54,084 nt of DNA from Gemmatimonadota bacterium (GTDB lineage: Bacteria; Gemmatimonadota; Gemmatimonadetes; Longimicrobiales; Gaopeijiaceae): NCBI GenBank assembly GCA_028873825.1, contig JAPPNM010000033.1:1-54084 (forward strand), in the 5' to 3' direction. Made by a program: the position numbers and the translations under genes. Positions 1-9,504 of the stretch are shown here, one piece after another. Every line of letters starts with the position of its first letter. Within the stretch, counting starts at the first letter, position 1. The notes under the pieces are model-generated. The model was given only the letters and a program-made list of their open reading frames with translations, was not told the DNA's origin and ran no database searches.

Positions 1-432
1 CGCGTCCTCCTCCACCGGGCCCATGAAGGTCTTGAACATGAGGTTGAAGAGGCGCGGCTCGCCCAGCTCGCAGTCGCCGTGCGCACCCGGCGCCACGGAC
101 GGCTTTCGCGGGCAGCCGGCCTCGTCCGCGCGGTCCGCCCGCCAACGCTTCTTGCAGGTCCCGCACTCCAGCAGCGGGTCGGCGAAGCCCGACACGTGCC
201 CCGAGGCCTCCCAGACGCGCGGATGCATGAGAATGCCCGCGTCGAGCCCCTCGATGTCGTCGCGGGCGTGCACCATGGCGGACCACCACGCGTCGGCGAT
301 GTTCTTGCGCAGCTCCACGCCGAGCGGACCGTAGTCCCAGACCGACGCGGCCCCGCCGTAGATCTCCGACGACTGAAAGACGAGTCCCCGCCGTTTGCAC
401 AGCGAGACGATCCTGTCCATGCGGTCGGGCAC
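1..432 (-). CDS. glyS: Glycine--tRNA ligase (class II, GlyS dimer type), 5' part
   Basis: Charges tRNA-Gly with glycine in the cytoplasm. The gene runs off the left edge, so only about the first 144 residues are present. The N-terminus reads [19 protein letters not shown], the typical opening of the alpha2 (eukaryote-like) enzyme, followed by [15 protein letters not shown] and a Cys pair in ECGTCKKRW. The class II motif [15 protein letters not shown] lies at the window edge. I chose the GTG at 432 because GAGGA lies about six bases upstream of it; the ATG at 420 (four codons in) is the alternative and has no well-spaced ribosome site. Identity is firm. Confidence 0.93.
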   Translation of the reverse strand, partial: MPDRMDRIVSLCKRRGLVFQSSEIYGGAASVWDYGPLGVELRKNIADAWWSAMVHARDDIEGLDAGILMHPRVWEASGHVSGFADPLLECGTCKKRWRADRADEAGCPRKPSVAPGAHGDCELGEPRLFNLMFKTFMGPVEEDA

Positions 433-496
433 TTCGCGTCCTCGGTCGATTGAGGGTCTCGAGCGATTCCCCGGGGCTTCCCCGGCACTCCGAAAT

Positions 497-1438
497 CTAC
501 CGAAGCGGCAGCTCGCGGGCACCGCCGCCTTCCGGATCCCCTCCGCCCCCGCCCGCAGGCCGCGCCGAACCGGGAACTTCCTCCCCTTCGCCGGCTTCCG
601 GCTCCAGCCCGGTGGCCGCCGCGCTCCATCTCCACAGACGCTCCTGGGCCCTCGGGTCGCGCGCCGCCTTCGCGGGCACGGCCCGGACTCCCATGTCGAA
701 GTACAATCCGTTGAGGTCCTCACCCCTTCTGCCCGCGGCCAGCTCGCCGACGATGGGCCCGGCCCGGTGCGCGTCGCGAGCCACGAACCGCCGAACCGCG
801 CCCCCGCCCGGGAGGCCGCTGACATAGCTGCGGAGCAGGCCCGTGTCGTACACGCCCGGGTGCAGCGCGACGGCCTGGATCCCGGTACCCGCGACGCGGC
901 GCGCGAGCGCCAGGGTGAAGAGAACGTTGGCGAGCTTGCTCTGCTGGTACGCCCGGCGCCTGCGGTACCGCCGCCGCTCCCAGTTGGGGTCGCGGAAGTT
1001 GAAGGCGGGACCGGAGTGCGCGGCCGACGATATCGTGATGATCCGGCTCGGTCCGTCCGCGCCGCGAAGCTGCGGGAGGAGAAGGTTCGTCAGGAGAAAG
1101 TGGGCCAGGTGGTTGACCGCGATCTGAAGCTCGAATCCGTCGCGGCTCTCGGCGCGGCGCACCGGCAGGCACGCCGCGTTGTTGACCAGGGCCGAGATCG
1201 ACACCTCCATGCCGGCGATCCGGGCGGCCGCCGCCCGCACGGAGCCGAACGAAGCCAGGTCGGTGGCGACGAGACGGTGGTTCCCGGCGCTCTGCGGCGA
1301 GTGAAGGGACCCGAGCGCCCTTCGGCCGGCCTGCTCGTCCCGGCAGAGCAGGATCATGTCGTACCCGCGTCCCGCCAGGTTCCGGGCCGCGGCCAGACCG
1401 GCTCCCCGGTTGCCGCCGGTGACGACGACCGCCCTCAT
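497..1438 (-). CDS. Short-chain dehydrogenase/reductase (SDR)
   Basis: A 313-residue Rossmann-fold NAD(P)H oxidoreductase. The opening [14 protein letters not shown] carries the TGxxxGxG cofactor motif. Then come a DLASFGSV acidic segment, VNNAA (NNAG-like), ITISS with the catalytic Ser, and YQQSKLAN with the catalytic Tyr and Lys (YxxxK). The layout resembles the retinol-dehydrogenase/WW-oxidoreductase-like branch ([14 protein letters not shown]). The substrate cannot be told. The tail from about residue 275 is Gly/Glu-rich and probably disordered. An in-frame upstream start at 1510 exists, but the one chosen sits at the family's usual distance from the glycine motif. It is transcribed away from nfuA. 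Confidence 0.85.
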   Translation of the reverse strand: MRAVVVTGGNRGAGLAAARNLAGRGYDMILLCRDEQAGRRALGSLHSPQSAGNHRLVATDLASFGSVRAAAARIAGMEVSISALVNNAACLPVRRAESRDGFELQIAVNHLAHFLLTNLLLPQLRGADGPSRIITISSAAHSGPAFNFRDPNWERRRYRRRRAYQQSKLANVLFTLALARRVAGTGIQAVALHPGVYDTGLLRSYVSGLPGGGAVRRFVARDAHRAGPIVGELAAGRRGEDLNGLYFDMGVRAVPAKAARDPRAQERLWRWSAAATGLEPEAGEGEEVPGSARPAGGGGGDPEGGGARELPLR

Positions 1439-1694
1439 CGTCCGGCGGCCGGCGGTCTTGCGGCCCGCGGACAAAATCCCCCCGGCTTTTCCGTGAAACT
1501 CGGGGGGCATGGTTTCAGCTCGCGCGGGGTGGCCACCCCAACCGGCGTGGCCATGACCGTTGTCCGCGGACTGCTGGGGCTCGGGGCGCCGTGTGGACAC
1601 CCCGGCGTTGGTCGGCGCATATTGTTATGGCTTGGATGCTCAGAAAACCCGGACGGAAAATCCGTTCCGGTTCAACCGGACCCCGAGGAATGAA
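1439..1694. promoter_or_regulatory. Divergent intergenic region between SDR and nfuA
   Basis: About 250 bases separate two divergent genes and should hold both promoters. The segment 1615-1665 is clearly more A+T-rich than its surroundings, with TATTGTTATGG near 1619, and is the likely place for the nfuA promoter. No operator palindrome stood out. Confidence 0.35.
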
Positions 1695-2285
1695 ATGAAT
1701 CTGAACTTCTCGGACAAGGCCCGCGACATGGTCTTGTCGTTCATGGACATGGAAGAGGACGGGCTGCAGGCGCTGAGGATCGCCGTGGACGGAAGCCCCT
1801 TCGCCCCCAACTACGAGCTGACCCTCGTGGACGCCGACACCCGGCGCGAATCGGACCTCGAGGTGAACGCGGGCTCCTTCACGGTGCTCGTGGACAAGGC
1901 GAGCGCGGACCGCCTGAACGGAGCCACGGTGGACTTCGTGGAGACCGTTCGGGAGAGCGGCTTCCAGATCACCCCGGACCCCGACGCGCTCAAGTCGGCC
2001 GGGGAAGGCAACGGCCCCGCGGGCGAGCTGGCGGAACGGGTCTCCCGCGTCCTCGACACGGAGATCAACCCGGCGATCGCGGCGCACGGGGGCGTGATCA
2101 ACCTGGTGGACGTGCAGGGCACGGAGATCTTCATCGAGATGGCGGGCGGGTGCCAGGGGTGCGCCATGTCGCGCATGACTTTGCGCCAGGGCGTGGAGCG
2201 CATGGTGTCGCAATCGGTTCCGGAGGTAACCGCCATACATGACGTGACCGACCACGCCAGCGGGGACAACCCCTATTTCACCTGA
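1695..2285 (+). CDS. nfuA: NfuA-like Fe-S cluster carrier (degenerate A-type domain plus NifU C-terminal domain)
   Basis: 196 residues. The C-terminal half (from about residue 115) is a NifU/Nfu domain with [13 protein letters not shown] and the cluster-binding pair C153-x-x-C156 in GGCQGCAMS. The N-terminal half resembles an A-type (IscA/HesB) domain without its cysteines, as in NfuA. The protein would carry a 4Fe-4S cluster at a dimer interface and deliver it to apo-proteins. The start ATG at 1695 has GAGGAA at 1685-1690. Longer in-frame openings upstream look like non-coding DNA. pyrC follows 100 bases downstream on the same strand. Confidence 0.88.
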   Translation: MNLNFSDKARDMVLSFMDMEEDGLQALRIAVDGSPFAPNYELTLVDADTRRESDLEVNAGSFTVLVDKASADRLNGATVDFVETVRESGFQITPDPDALKSAGEGNGPAGELAERVSRVLDTEINPAIAAHGGVINLVDVQGTEIFIEMAGGCQGCAMSRMTLRQGVERMVSQSVPEVTAIHDVTDHASGDNPYFT

Positions 2286-2385
2286 CGGGCTGCCAGCAGT
2301 CCGTGGTAAAGCCGCCCGAGCACCGAGAGCGGCGAGGCGCCGGGCCGGAACGGGCGTTTCGCCGAGCGGTTCGGCGGTAAGGGGA

Positions 2386-3729
2386 ATGCGGTACCGGACG
2401 CTGATCCGCAACGCCGCGGTCGTTCTGCCGGGCGAGACCGCGCGGACCTCGGTCCTGCTCGACGGGGGTCGAATCGCCGCCGTGGACGCGGCGGCGCACA
2501 CCCGCGCGGACGAGGTGGTTGACGCAGCCGGGCTTCACCTAATGCCCGGCGTGATCGACGACCAAGTCCACTTCCGCGATCCCGGCCTCACCCACAAGGA
2601 GGACCTGCGCACCGGCAGCCGGGCCTGCGCGGCCGGGGGCGTGACCTCGTTCCTGGAGATGCCCAACACCGTGCCGCAAACTGTCACCGCCGAGGCGCTC
2701 GCGGCGAAGCTGGCGCTGGCCGCGCGGCGCTCGGTGGTCAACTACGGCTTCTACATCGGCGCCACCGCCGACAACCTGGACGAGCTGAATCGCGCCGCCC
2801 GCACTCCCGGGATCAAGATCTTCATGGGGTCGAGCACGGGGAACATGCTGGTGGACGACCAGGAGAGTCTCGAAGCCGTCTTCGCCGGGACGACGCTCCC
2901 GATCGCGGCGCACTGCGAGGACGAGGGAACCGTGCGCGCCAACCGGGCCGCGCTGGACCCCCCGCTCACCGTCCACGACCACACCCGCATCCGGGACCAC
3001 CGCGCGGCGGCCGTCGCCACGCGTCGCGCTATCGGTCTGGCCCGGCGCCACCGCCGCCGCTTCCACGTCCTGCACGTCTCCACGGCCGGCGAGGTCGAGA
3101 TCCTGGCCGGGCAGCCGCAAGACCTCGTCACGGCGGAAGCGTGCCCGCACCACCTCCTTCTCGACGCCGCCGACTACGCGCGGCTCGGCACCCTGGCCCA
3201 GATGAACCCGTCGCTCAAGACGGCGGCGGACCGGGAGGCCCTCTGGCGCGGCCTGCGCGAAGGCGCGATCCAGATCGTCGCCACCGACCACGCCCCGCAC
3301 ACCCTCGAGGAGAAGGGGGCCCCCTACCCCGCCTCGCCCTCCGGCGTGCCCGCGGTCGAGACGGTGCTCCCGCTCATGCTCAACGAGGTGAACCGGGGGC
3401 ACTGCACGCTGCGGGATCTCGTCGCTTGGATGTGCGACGGCCCTGCCCGGATCTGGGACATGGTGGGCAAGGGCCGGATCGAGGAGGGGTACGACGCCGA
3501 CGTGGTGCTCGTGGACATGGAGGCCGAGCGCGCGGTTCGCAACGAGGAGCAGCGGACGAAGTGCGGGTGGAGCCCGTGGCACGGGACCGTGCTGAAGGGG
3601 TGGCCGGTGCGCACCTGGGCGGGGGGCCGGACGGTCTTCGCGGACGGGCGCGTGGAGCGGAAGCCGGTGGGGGGGGAGATAGTCTTCGACCACGCGCTGG
3701 GGGGATACTGGGCCACTCGGGACGAGTGA
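2386..3729 (+). CDS. pyrC: Dihydroorotase (pyrimidine synthesis), IDDQVHF subtype
   Basis: Converts carbamoyl-aspartate to dihydroorotate in the cytoplasm. 447 residues in an amidohydrolase TIM barrel: [10 protein letters not shown] at 58-67, EMPNT, the metal-bridging Lys in [21 protein letters not shown] with metal His, and ATDHAPHT with the catalytic Asp. The first His of the usual HxH motif is Gln here (Q60-V-H62). From memory, dihydroorotases of Bacteroidetes share this IDDQVHF form, so it looks like a subtype rather than a dead enzyme. A related hydantoinase/allantoinase is the alternative; motifs such as KEDLRTGS and DQVHF favour dihydroorotase. Confidence 0.88.
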   Translation: MRYRTLIRNAAVVLPGETARTSVLLDGGRIAAVDAAAHTRADEVVDAAGLHLMPGVIDDQVHFRDPGLTHKEDLRTGSRACAAGGVTSFLEMPNTVPQTVTAEALAAKLALAARRSVVNYGFYIGATADNLDELNRAARTPGIKIFMGSSTGNMLVDDQESLEAVFAGTTLPIAAHCEDEGTVRANRAALDPPLTVHDHTRIRDHRAAAVATRRAIGLARRHRRRFHVLHVSTAGEVEILAGQPQDLVTAEACPHHLLLDAADYARLGTLAQMNPSLKTAADREALWRGLREGAIQIVATDHAPHTLEEKGAPYPASPSGVPAVETVLPLMLNEVNRGHCTLRDLVAWMCDGPARIWDMVGKGRIEEGYDADVVLVDMEAERAVRNEEQRTKCGWSPWHGTVLKGWPVRTWAGGRTVFADGRVERKPVGGEIVFDHALGGYWATRDE

Positions 3730-3841
3730 GAGAGGATCGGCTCTCGCCGCAAGCGCATGCGGCGCGCCCGAGCTCGACGGACGCTGGGCCGCCCGGGACG
3801 AGCGAGAGAGGATCGGGAGGGCGCCGGCGGACCGCGGTCGT

Positions 3842-3878
3842 GTAAACCGCGGTTTCCATTATGTCAACCGCGGTTTAC
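3842..3878. terminator. Palindrome between convergent pyrC and EEP genes, possible terminator
   Basis: Two perfect 11-base arms (GTAAACCGCGG at 3842-3852 and its complement at 3868-3878) enclose 15 bases with CATTATG. It lies just where pyrC and the EEP gene converge, so a two-way terminator is the simplest reading, but no T-run follows. The right arm overlaps the last codons of the EEP gene. Each strand also has an ATG inside opening a Met-x-Thr-Ala-Val-Tyr peptide, so it could instead be a relic promoter/start region (see findings). Confidence 0.45.
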
Positions 3879-4961
3879 GCTCAGGTCCGTCCGGGGCGCG
3901 CTCCCGGATCCGGTTCGCCGCTCCACCGTCCCCGCCAGCGGATAGTGATCCGACCCGAACGCGTGGTCGAGGCGGCGGCACTCTCCCCGCCACCCGGCCG
4001 GGAGCCGGAAGAGCAGGTGGTCCGAGTGGCGCAGCCAGCCGCCGATTTCCAGGCGGTGGGTCGGGGCGGAGTCGGGGCGTTCCGGCTGCGGGAACCGCTT
4101 TCGGGCCACCCTGTAGGTGCTCTCGGCGCGACCCCGGAACCAGGTGTTGAAGTCGCCGCCGAGCGCGTAGGCGTCGGGCCGTCCGGGCGCGTCCTCCGCC
4201 TCCGGTCCCGCGAACACCGTCAGGAGCCCGGCCATCTGGCGGCGGCGGGCGACGCCCAGCGACCGCCACATGCGCGTCCACGGCGCGCGATTGTCCAGAT
4301 GCACCGAACAGAACGCAACGGTCCCGGCCCCGAAGGCCACGGTGGCCGCCACGGCCACGCGGCGCTGGCGTTCGAAGGGCAGCTCGATCGCCTGGGGCGA
4401 CGACAGCGGCACGTTGGCCAGGATCGCGTTGCCCCGGTCCTCGGGCGGCCCCCCGTCGTCCGGACGCCCGTTCCTCATCGACGGAACGTAGACCAGGTGG
4501 AGACCCGTTTCTCCGGCGAACGACACGATGTCGGTGCGGTCCTCTCCCGGCGGCCGGTCGGAGATGCGTTCGGCCCACGCGGAACCCGCGGCGACGGCGG
4601 GGAGGTGCGGCCCTCCGGCGAAGACCTCCTGGAGAAGCAGCACCACCGGACAGCCGGCGGCGATTCCGCCCCTGCCCGCCAAGCGCCCCCACAGCGAGCG
4701 AACGGCTCCTCCGCCGACGCGGACATTCCACGAGACGACTCTCAGCCGCCGCCCCCCCGGCTCGGCGCCGGGGAGCCCTTCCCGGGAGACGCCGGCGCCG
4801 GGAACGCCTCTCTCGCCCGCTGCGCCGACCCTCGCGGGTCCCACGGCCGCCCGCCAGCGCCGCAGCTCGCGCCGGTCCCCCGGCGGGGCCGCCGAGGTCC
4901 ACTTCAGCGGAGGGGCGGGACGGTCCCGCGGATCCAGACATCTCCTCCACGCCTCTCTCAA
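3864..4961 (-). CDS. Endonuclease/exonuclease/phosphatase (EEP) family protein
   Basis: 365 residues. The EEP fold is recognisable from RLRVVSWNVRVG (about residue 72), LLLQEVF with the metal-binding Glu, GNAILANVPLS, FCSVHLDN, LGGDFNTWF with the Asp-x-Asn pair, DHLLFRL and the closing GSDHYPL with the catalytic Asp-His. All core catalytic positions appear present, so it should be an active Mg-dependent phosphodiesterase. The substrate (DNA, lipid or inositol phosphate) cannot be told. The first 65 residues are Arg/Pro/Gly-rich with no clear domain, so the true start may lie further in. Divergent from gpmI, convergent with pyrC. Confidence 0.8.
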   Translation of the reverse strand: MREAWRRCLDPRDRPAPPLKWTSAAPPGDRRELRRWRAAVGPARVGAAGERGVPGAGVSREGLPGAEPGGRRLRVVSWNVRVGGGAVRSLWGRLAGRGGIAAGCPVVLLLQEVFAGGPHLPAVAAGSAWAERISDRPPGEDRTDIVSFAGETGLHLVYVPSMRNGRPDDGGPPEDRGNAILANVPLSSPQAIELPFERQRRVAVAATVAFGAGTVAFCSVHLDNRAPWTRMWRSLGVARRRQMAGLLTVFAGPEAEDAPGRPDAYALGGDFNTWFRGRAESTYRVARKRFPQPERPDSAPTHRLEIGGWLRHSDHLLFRLPAGWRGECRRLDHAFGSDHYPLAGTVERRTGSGSAPRTDLSVNRG

Positions 4962-4988
4962 CGTCCGGTGCGCCTTTGGGTGGAAAGT

Positions 4989-5028
4989 TAGATTGGTGAG
5001 GCTGCGGCTAGATTGGTGAAGCTGCGGC
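4989..5028. repeat. Two tandem 20-base repeats upstream of gpmI
   Basis: TAGATTGGTGAGGCTGCGGC occurs twice head to tail with one difference (G/A), in the gap between the divergent EEP and gpmI genes. It may be a binding site for a regulator of either gene or a replication-slippage duplication; no function is shown. Confidence 0.6.
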
Positions 5029-5074
5029 GCCTAGCCGCTCTCGGTGCTCACGCGGGTCTGTCCCCGGACCGCTC

Positions 5075-6691
5075 ATGAACGATAGCAGGAAGCCGACCGT
5101 CCTGATCGTCCGCGACGGGTGGGGCGCGGGAGCCTCGTCTCCGGCGGAGATCGAGCGGCAGGGCAACGCCGTGGCCAAGGCCCGCACGCCCGTGCGCGAC
5201 CGGCTGCTGGCGGAACGCCCCTGGAGTCTGCTGCGAACCTCCGGCGAGGCGGTCGGCCTGCCGGCGGGACAGATGGGCAACTCCGAGGTCGGGCATCTCA
5301 ACCTCGGGGCCGGCCGAGTCGTTCCTCAGGACGTCACCCGGATCTCCGCGTCGATCGGGGACGGGTCCTTCTTCGCCCTTCCCGGGCTGGCGGACCTAGC
5401 CGGTGCGCTTCGGCGGTCCGGGGGCGCCCTCCATCTCGTCGGACTGTGTTCGGACGGCGGCGTCCACAGCGATATCGGCCACCTGCACGCGCTCCTGGAC
5501 TGGGCCGGCCGCGAGCGCATTCCGGCGAGCGTTCACTGCATCACGGACGGCCGCGACACATCTCCCACCTCGGGCGCGGCGTGGATCGAGGCGCTGGCCG
5601 CGCGAACCGCCGCGGGTCGCGACGCGAGGATCGCCACCGTGTCCGGGCGCTACTTCGCCATGGACCGCGACGGGCGCTGGCCGCGCACGGAGCGTGCCTA
5701 TCGCGCGATCGCCGAAGGAGCCGGGCCGCGCGCGGACGACGCCGCGGAGTACGTCGCCCGCTGCCACGCCGGCGGCACCACCGACGAGTTTCTGCCGCCG
5801 GTCGTGGTCGGCGGCGCCGACGCGGGCGGGCGGGCCCGCCGGGGCCGTCCGGCCAACGCCCCCCGGGCCGGCGTCCGCCCGGAAGACGGCATCCTCTTCT
5901 TCAACTTCCGCGCCGACCGGGCCCGGCAGCTCGCCGCGGCCCTCGCCGACCCCGCCTTCCCCCACTTCCCCCGCCCCCGCGGCCCCTTCCGCACATTCGT
6001 CGCGATGACGCGCTACGAGGACGACTTCCCCCACCCCGTCCTCTTCCCCCCCCGCCCCGTCGCCAACACCCTGGGCGAGGTCCTGGCGCGGGCCGGACGC
6101 GCCCAGCTCAGGATGGCCGAAACGGAGAAGTACGCGCACGTCACCTACTTCTTCAACGGCGGCGTCGAGGAGCCCTTCCCGGGCGAGGACCGCCGCCTCG
6201 TCCCATCCCCCGGCGTCGCCACCTACGACCTCATGCCCGAGATGAGCGCGCCGGAGCTGACCGAAGCGCTCCTCGGACATCTCGGCAGGGGACGGCACGA
6301 CTTCGTCCTCGTGAACTACGCGAACGCCGACATGGTGGGCCACACGGGAAGCGTTCCTGCGGCCATCGCCGCGGTGGAGACCGTGGACGCCTGCGTGGGA
6401 CGGGTGCTGGAAGGCATCCGCGCGGCGGGAGGCACCGCGCTCGTCACAGCCGACCACGGCAACGCCGAGAAGATGCTCGACGAGGACGGCAACCCCTTCA
6501 CCGCCCACACCACCTTCCCCGTCCGCCTCTTCCTCGTCGGGCCCGGCGCCCCGGGCGCCGCGCTACGGGACGGCATCCTCGCCGACGTGGCCCCCACCGT
6601 CCTCGAGCTCATGGGAATCCCCCAACCCGCGGAGATGACCGGCCGTTCCTTGCTCGGCGGTCCGTCCCGGAACAGTCTGGGCGGGTCATGA
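5075..6691 (+). CDS. gpmI: 2,3-bisphosphoglycerate-independent phosphoglycerate mutase
   Basis: Interconverts 3- and 2-phosphoglycerate in glycolysis/gluconeogenesis with two Mn ions and a phospho-serine intermediate. 538 residues, normal for the family. Seen: the opening VLIVRDGWG (Asp metal ligand), the catalytic Ser in GQMGNSEVGHLN, SDGGVHS, HCITDGRDT, FNFRADRARQL, EKYAHVTYFFNGG, the metal-site block NYANADMVGHTG, and TADHGNAE with HTT near the end. All catalytic motifs look intact. The stop overlaps the start of dctQ by four bases (ATGA), so the two are probably translated together, although no metabolic link to TRAP uptake is obvious. Confidence 0.95.
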   Translation: MNDSRKPTVLIVRDGWGAGASSPAEIERQGNAVAKARTPVRDRLLAERPWSLLRTSGEAVGLPAGQMGNSEVGHLNLGAGRVVPQDVTRISASIGDGSFFALPGLADLAGALRRSGGALHLVGLCSDGGVHSDIGHLHALLDWAGRERIPASVHCITDGRDTSPTSGAAWIEALAARTAAGRDARIATVSGRYFAMDRDGRWPRTERAYRAIAEGAGPRADDAAEYVARCHAGGTTDEFLPPVVVGGADAGGRARRGRPANAPRAGVRPEDGILFFNFRADRARQLAAALADPAFPHFPRPRGPFRTFVAMTRYEDDFPHPVLFPPRPVANTLGEVLARAGRAQLRMAETEKYAHVTYFFNGGVEEPFPGEDRRLVPSPGVATYDLMPEMSAPELTEALLGHLGRGRHDFVLVNYANADMVGHTGSVPAAIAAVETVDACVGRVLEGIRAAGGTALVTADHGNAEKMLDEDGNPFTAHTTFPVRLFLVGPGAPGAALRDGILADVAPTVLELMGIPQPAEMTGRSLLGGPSRNSLGGS

Positions 6692-7230
6692 ACGGGAACG
6701 TCCTCGCCCGCGCCGTCGACCGCCTTGCCGGCCGCATCGGCCGCTTCGTTTCCTGGCTGACTCTGGCCATGGTCCTGATCGGCGCCTACAACGCCGTCGC
6801 CCGCTACCTGGGGCGCTTCATCCACGCCAGCCTGAGCTCCAACCTCTACCTGGAACTCCAGTGGTACCTCTTCTCCCTGATCTTCCTCCTGGGCGCGGGG
6901 TTCGCGCTAAGGGAGAACGCGCACGTGCGGGTCGACGTGCTCTACGGCCGGCTGCGGCGCAGGGCGCGGGCGCGGATCGACGCGATCGGCTCGGTCCTGC
7001 TGCTGTTGCCGTTCTGCATCTTCGTGCTCTGGGTGTCGTGGCCGTCGATCCGCAACTCGTGGGCGGTGCGCGAGGTGTCTCCCGACCCGGGCGGGCTGCC
7101 CCGCTATCCGCTCAAGGCGGTGATCATAGTGGCGTTCGTGCTGCTGCTGGCCCAGGGCGTGTCGCAGCTTCTGAAGGACGTGGCGGCGCTGAGGGAACGC
7201 GAGCCGGAGGGCGGGGACGGATCGGACTGA
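6688..7230 (+). CDS. dctQ: TRAP transporter small permease DctQ
   Basis: 180-residue inner-membrane protein with four hydrophobic segments (about 22-42, 60-80, 100-120 and 145-165), the DctQ pattern. It pairs with DctM to form the sodium-driven TRAP translocation channel. Motifs typical of the family: YNAVARYLGR, ELQWYLFSLIFLLGAGFALRE and HVRVDVLY. The start ATG overlaps the gpmI stop; dctM begins three bases after the stop. The periplasmic binding protein is not adjacent but found at 17.5 kb. Confidence 0.9.
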   Translation: MNGNVLARAVDRLAGRIGRFVSWLTLAMVLIGAYNAVARYLGRFIHASLSSNLYLELQWYLFSLIFLLGAGFALRENAHVRVDVLYGRLRRRARARIDAIGSVLLLLPFCIFVLWVSWPSIRNSWAVREVSPDPGGLPRYPLKAVIIVAFVLLLAQGVSQLLKDVAALREREPEGGDGSD

Positions 7231-7233
7231 TCG

Positions 7234-8556
7234 GTGGACGCCAACATCCTCGCCCCGCTGATGTTCGTGGCGGTCTTTCTGATCATCTTCAGCGGGTATC
7301 CGGTCGCCTTCGCGCTGGGCGGCGCCTCGCTCCTCTTCGCCTTCGTCGGCGTCGAGCTCGGGATCTTCGACTGGCACCTGCTCTACGCCATGCCCGAGCG
7401 GATCTTCGGGGTGATGTCGAACTACGTCCTGCTGGCCGTGCCGTTCTTCATCTTCATGGGGCTGGTGCTGGAGAAGGCGAAGCTGGCGGAGGACCTGCTG
7501 ACAACGATCGGCACCCTCTTCGGGCGGCACCGGGGCGGTCTGGCGCTGGGAGTCGTGGTAGTGGGGGCCATGCTGGCGGCGGCGACGGGGGTGGTCGGCG
7601 CCTCGGTGGTGGCGATGGGCAGCATCTCGCTTCCCGTCATGCTGCGCTACCGGTACTCGGCGCGGCTGTCGTCGGGGGTCATCCTGGCGTCCGGGACGCT
7701 GGGGCAGATCATCCCGCCGAGCATCGTGCTGGTGGTGCTGGCCGACCAGCTCGGGATCTCGGTGGGCGACCTCTTCATCGGGGGACTCGTGCCGGGGCTG
7801 ATGCTGGCCGCGATGTACGCGACGTACGTGGGCGGGGTGGCGATCGCGAGACCCGAGGCCGCGCCCGCGCTGCCGCGCGAGATGACCGAGATCCCGTGGC
7901 GCGAGCTCCTCAAGCGGGTCGTCGCGGTGATGCTGCCGCCGCTGGCGCTCATCCTGATCGTGCTCGGGTCGATCTTCGCGGGCGTCGCGACCCCCACCGA
8001 GGCGGGCGCGATCGGGGCGGTGGGCGCTATCCTGCTGGCCTCGGCGCGCGGGCGCATGTCGACGGCGGTGCTGCGCGAGGCGTGTGTGGGCACTACCAAG
8101 CTGACCACGATGGTGATGTTCCTGCTCATCGGGTCGACCGCCTTCGCGCTGGTCTTCCGCGGCCTCTACGGCGACATCTGGATCGAGGACCTGCTCACCA
8201 ACCTGCCGGGCGGCACGATCGGCCTCCTCCTGGTCGCGAACCTGGCGATCTTCATCCTCGGCTTCTTCCTCGACTTCTTCGAGATCGCCTTCATCGTCAT
8301 CCCCCTGCTGGCCCCGGCGGCCGCGCTGCTCGGAATCGACCTCGTGTGGTTCGGCGTGATGATCGGGATGAACCTGCAAACCTCGTTCCTGACGCCGCCA
8401 TTCGGGTTCGCGCTCTTCTACCTGCGCGGGGTGGCGCCGCCGGAGGTGAAGACGACGGACCTCTACCGGGCGGTGATCCCGTTCATCGCGATCCAGCTCA
8501 TCGGGCTGCTGGCGATCGTCCAGTGGCCGTGGCTGGTGACGGGGCTGGTTCGCTGA
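7234..8556 (+). CDS. dctM: TRAP transporter large permease DctM
   Basis: 440 residues, about twelve hydrophobic segments. Family landmarks are FFIFMGLVLEKAKLAEDLL, a glycine/alanine-rich GAMLAAATGVVGASVVAMG segment, ASGTLGQIIPPSIVLVVLAD and the C-terminal NLQTSFLTPPFGFALFYLRG. It forms the sodium-coupled channel with DctQ and imports a carboxylate-type solute delivered by a DctP protein. Starts with GTG at 7234, three bases after dctQ. The TPPFGFALFYLRG ending is typical of the group that works with TakP-like binding proteins, in keeping with the DctP at 17.5 kb. Intact. Confidence 0.93.
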   Translation: MDANILAPLMFVAVFLIIFSGYPVAFALGGASLLFAFVGVELGIFDWHLLYAMPERIFGVMSNYVLLAVPFFIFMGLVLEKAKLAEDLLTTIGTLFGRHRGGLALGVVVVGAMLAAATGVVGASVVAMGSISLPVMLRYRYSARLSSGVILASGTLGQIIPPSIVLVVLADQLGISVGDLFIGGLVPGLMLAAMYATYVGGVAIARPEAAPALPREMTEIPWRELLKRVVAVMLPPLALILIVLGSIFAGVATPTEAGAIGAVGAILLASARGRMSTAVLREACVGTTKLTTMVMFLLIGSTAFALVFRGLYGDIWIEDLLTNLPGGTIGLLLVANLAIFILGFFLDFFEIAFIVIPLLAPAAALLGIDLVWFGVMIGMNLQTSFLTPPFGFALFYLRGVAPPEVKTTDLYRAVIPFIAIQLIGLLAIVQWPWLVTGLVR

Positions 8557-9504
8557 GGGGTTGACGGCCTCGACGCCGACCTTCGACAACGTCATTCGCG
8601 ATCCATCGCTTCGGTCTCCGCTCTCGCGGGCGTTCCAGGCCGATGTCGCTGGACACGGGCACCAGTTCCGCCTCGGGGGTGGATCAACCTGGCTACTTTG
8701 GGACTCCTCCGGTTCTTCGCCTCGTTCGCTTCGACGGGCAACCCCAAGGGGAAGTAGCCACGCGCACCGCCCGGCGGCACCCCAGCCGACCCAGACCGGG
8801 AAAAGCGCTCAGTCCACTCTCAGCGCCCCACTGCGCCGGGGACCTTGCAAGCCGGAGACCGGAAGCATCGGCCACCCAACACCATGGCATGCTCTCGAAG
8901 ATGGTGAATGCGGCAGAGGCGGCCCACTTCGCCGAGACCGATGACGGAGGCCCGCCATCGGCACCATCCCGTAGGCTGGAATGCTCGCCCCGGCGAACAC
9001 CGGCGCTATATTGATTGCTCGACCCCCAACCCCGACACGGAGTCATGAAGCGCGCCCGAGCCTGTCGTTCCCATCCTGACGCCACGCGTCTCTACCTCGC
9101 CTTTGGCCAACCAGCCACCGAGGAGGTGGGCCATCGACCCCGAGATGCCAACAGCGACCAGCCGCCCTCGAACGTTTCGATCACGGGACCGAGATGACCG
9201 CCCTCAACCGCACGCATCCCCCGCTCCTCGGGCCAACCGATGGGCAACCGACCCGCGATCGTCAGTCCCCGGCGATCGTCCGCCGCTCTCTGGACACAGC
9301 CGACACATCGTCTAGCTGTCCGTCCATCGCCTCCACTCTACCAGTTTCGTCCCCGTTCTGCTGGAGGGACTTGCCGAGCACTCATCTCCGCCTCGCCGAC
9401 GCCTCGACTCCTCCTCCAACGAGCATTCGTCTTCCGAATTGGCTCCGTTTCCTGCCGCCAGCCATGCTCGTTAGCCACCACTCACCCCTGGAGGAAACCA
9501 GCTG
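8557..9504. other. Long non-coding stretch before the restriction-modification cluster
   Basis: About 950 bases with no believable gene: the open frames are short, Arg/Pro/Ser-rich and lack ribosome sites. The one structured item is an inverted repeat with perfect 9-base arms (TGGCTACTT at 8691-8699, complement at 8752-8760). Base composition changes from core-like G+C-rich to lower G+C across this stretch, so it probably contains the left junction of the inserted island. The last part (9491-9504) holds the GGAGGAAA ribosome site of the next gene. Confidence 0.5.

Noticed and set aside
9045-9315. Short frames before the restriction cluster (for example ATG at 9045)
   Set aside because: No ribosome site, composition like translated non-coding DNA, no recognisable motif.
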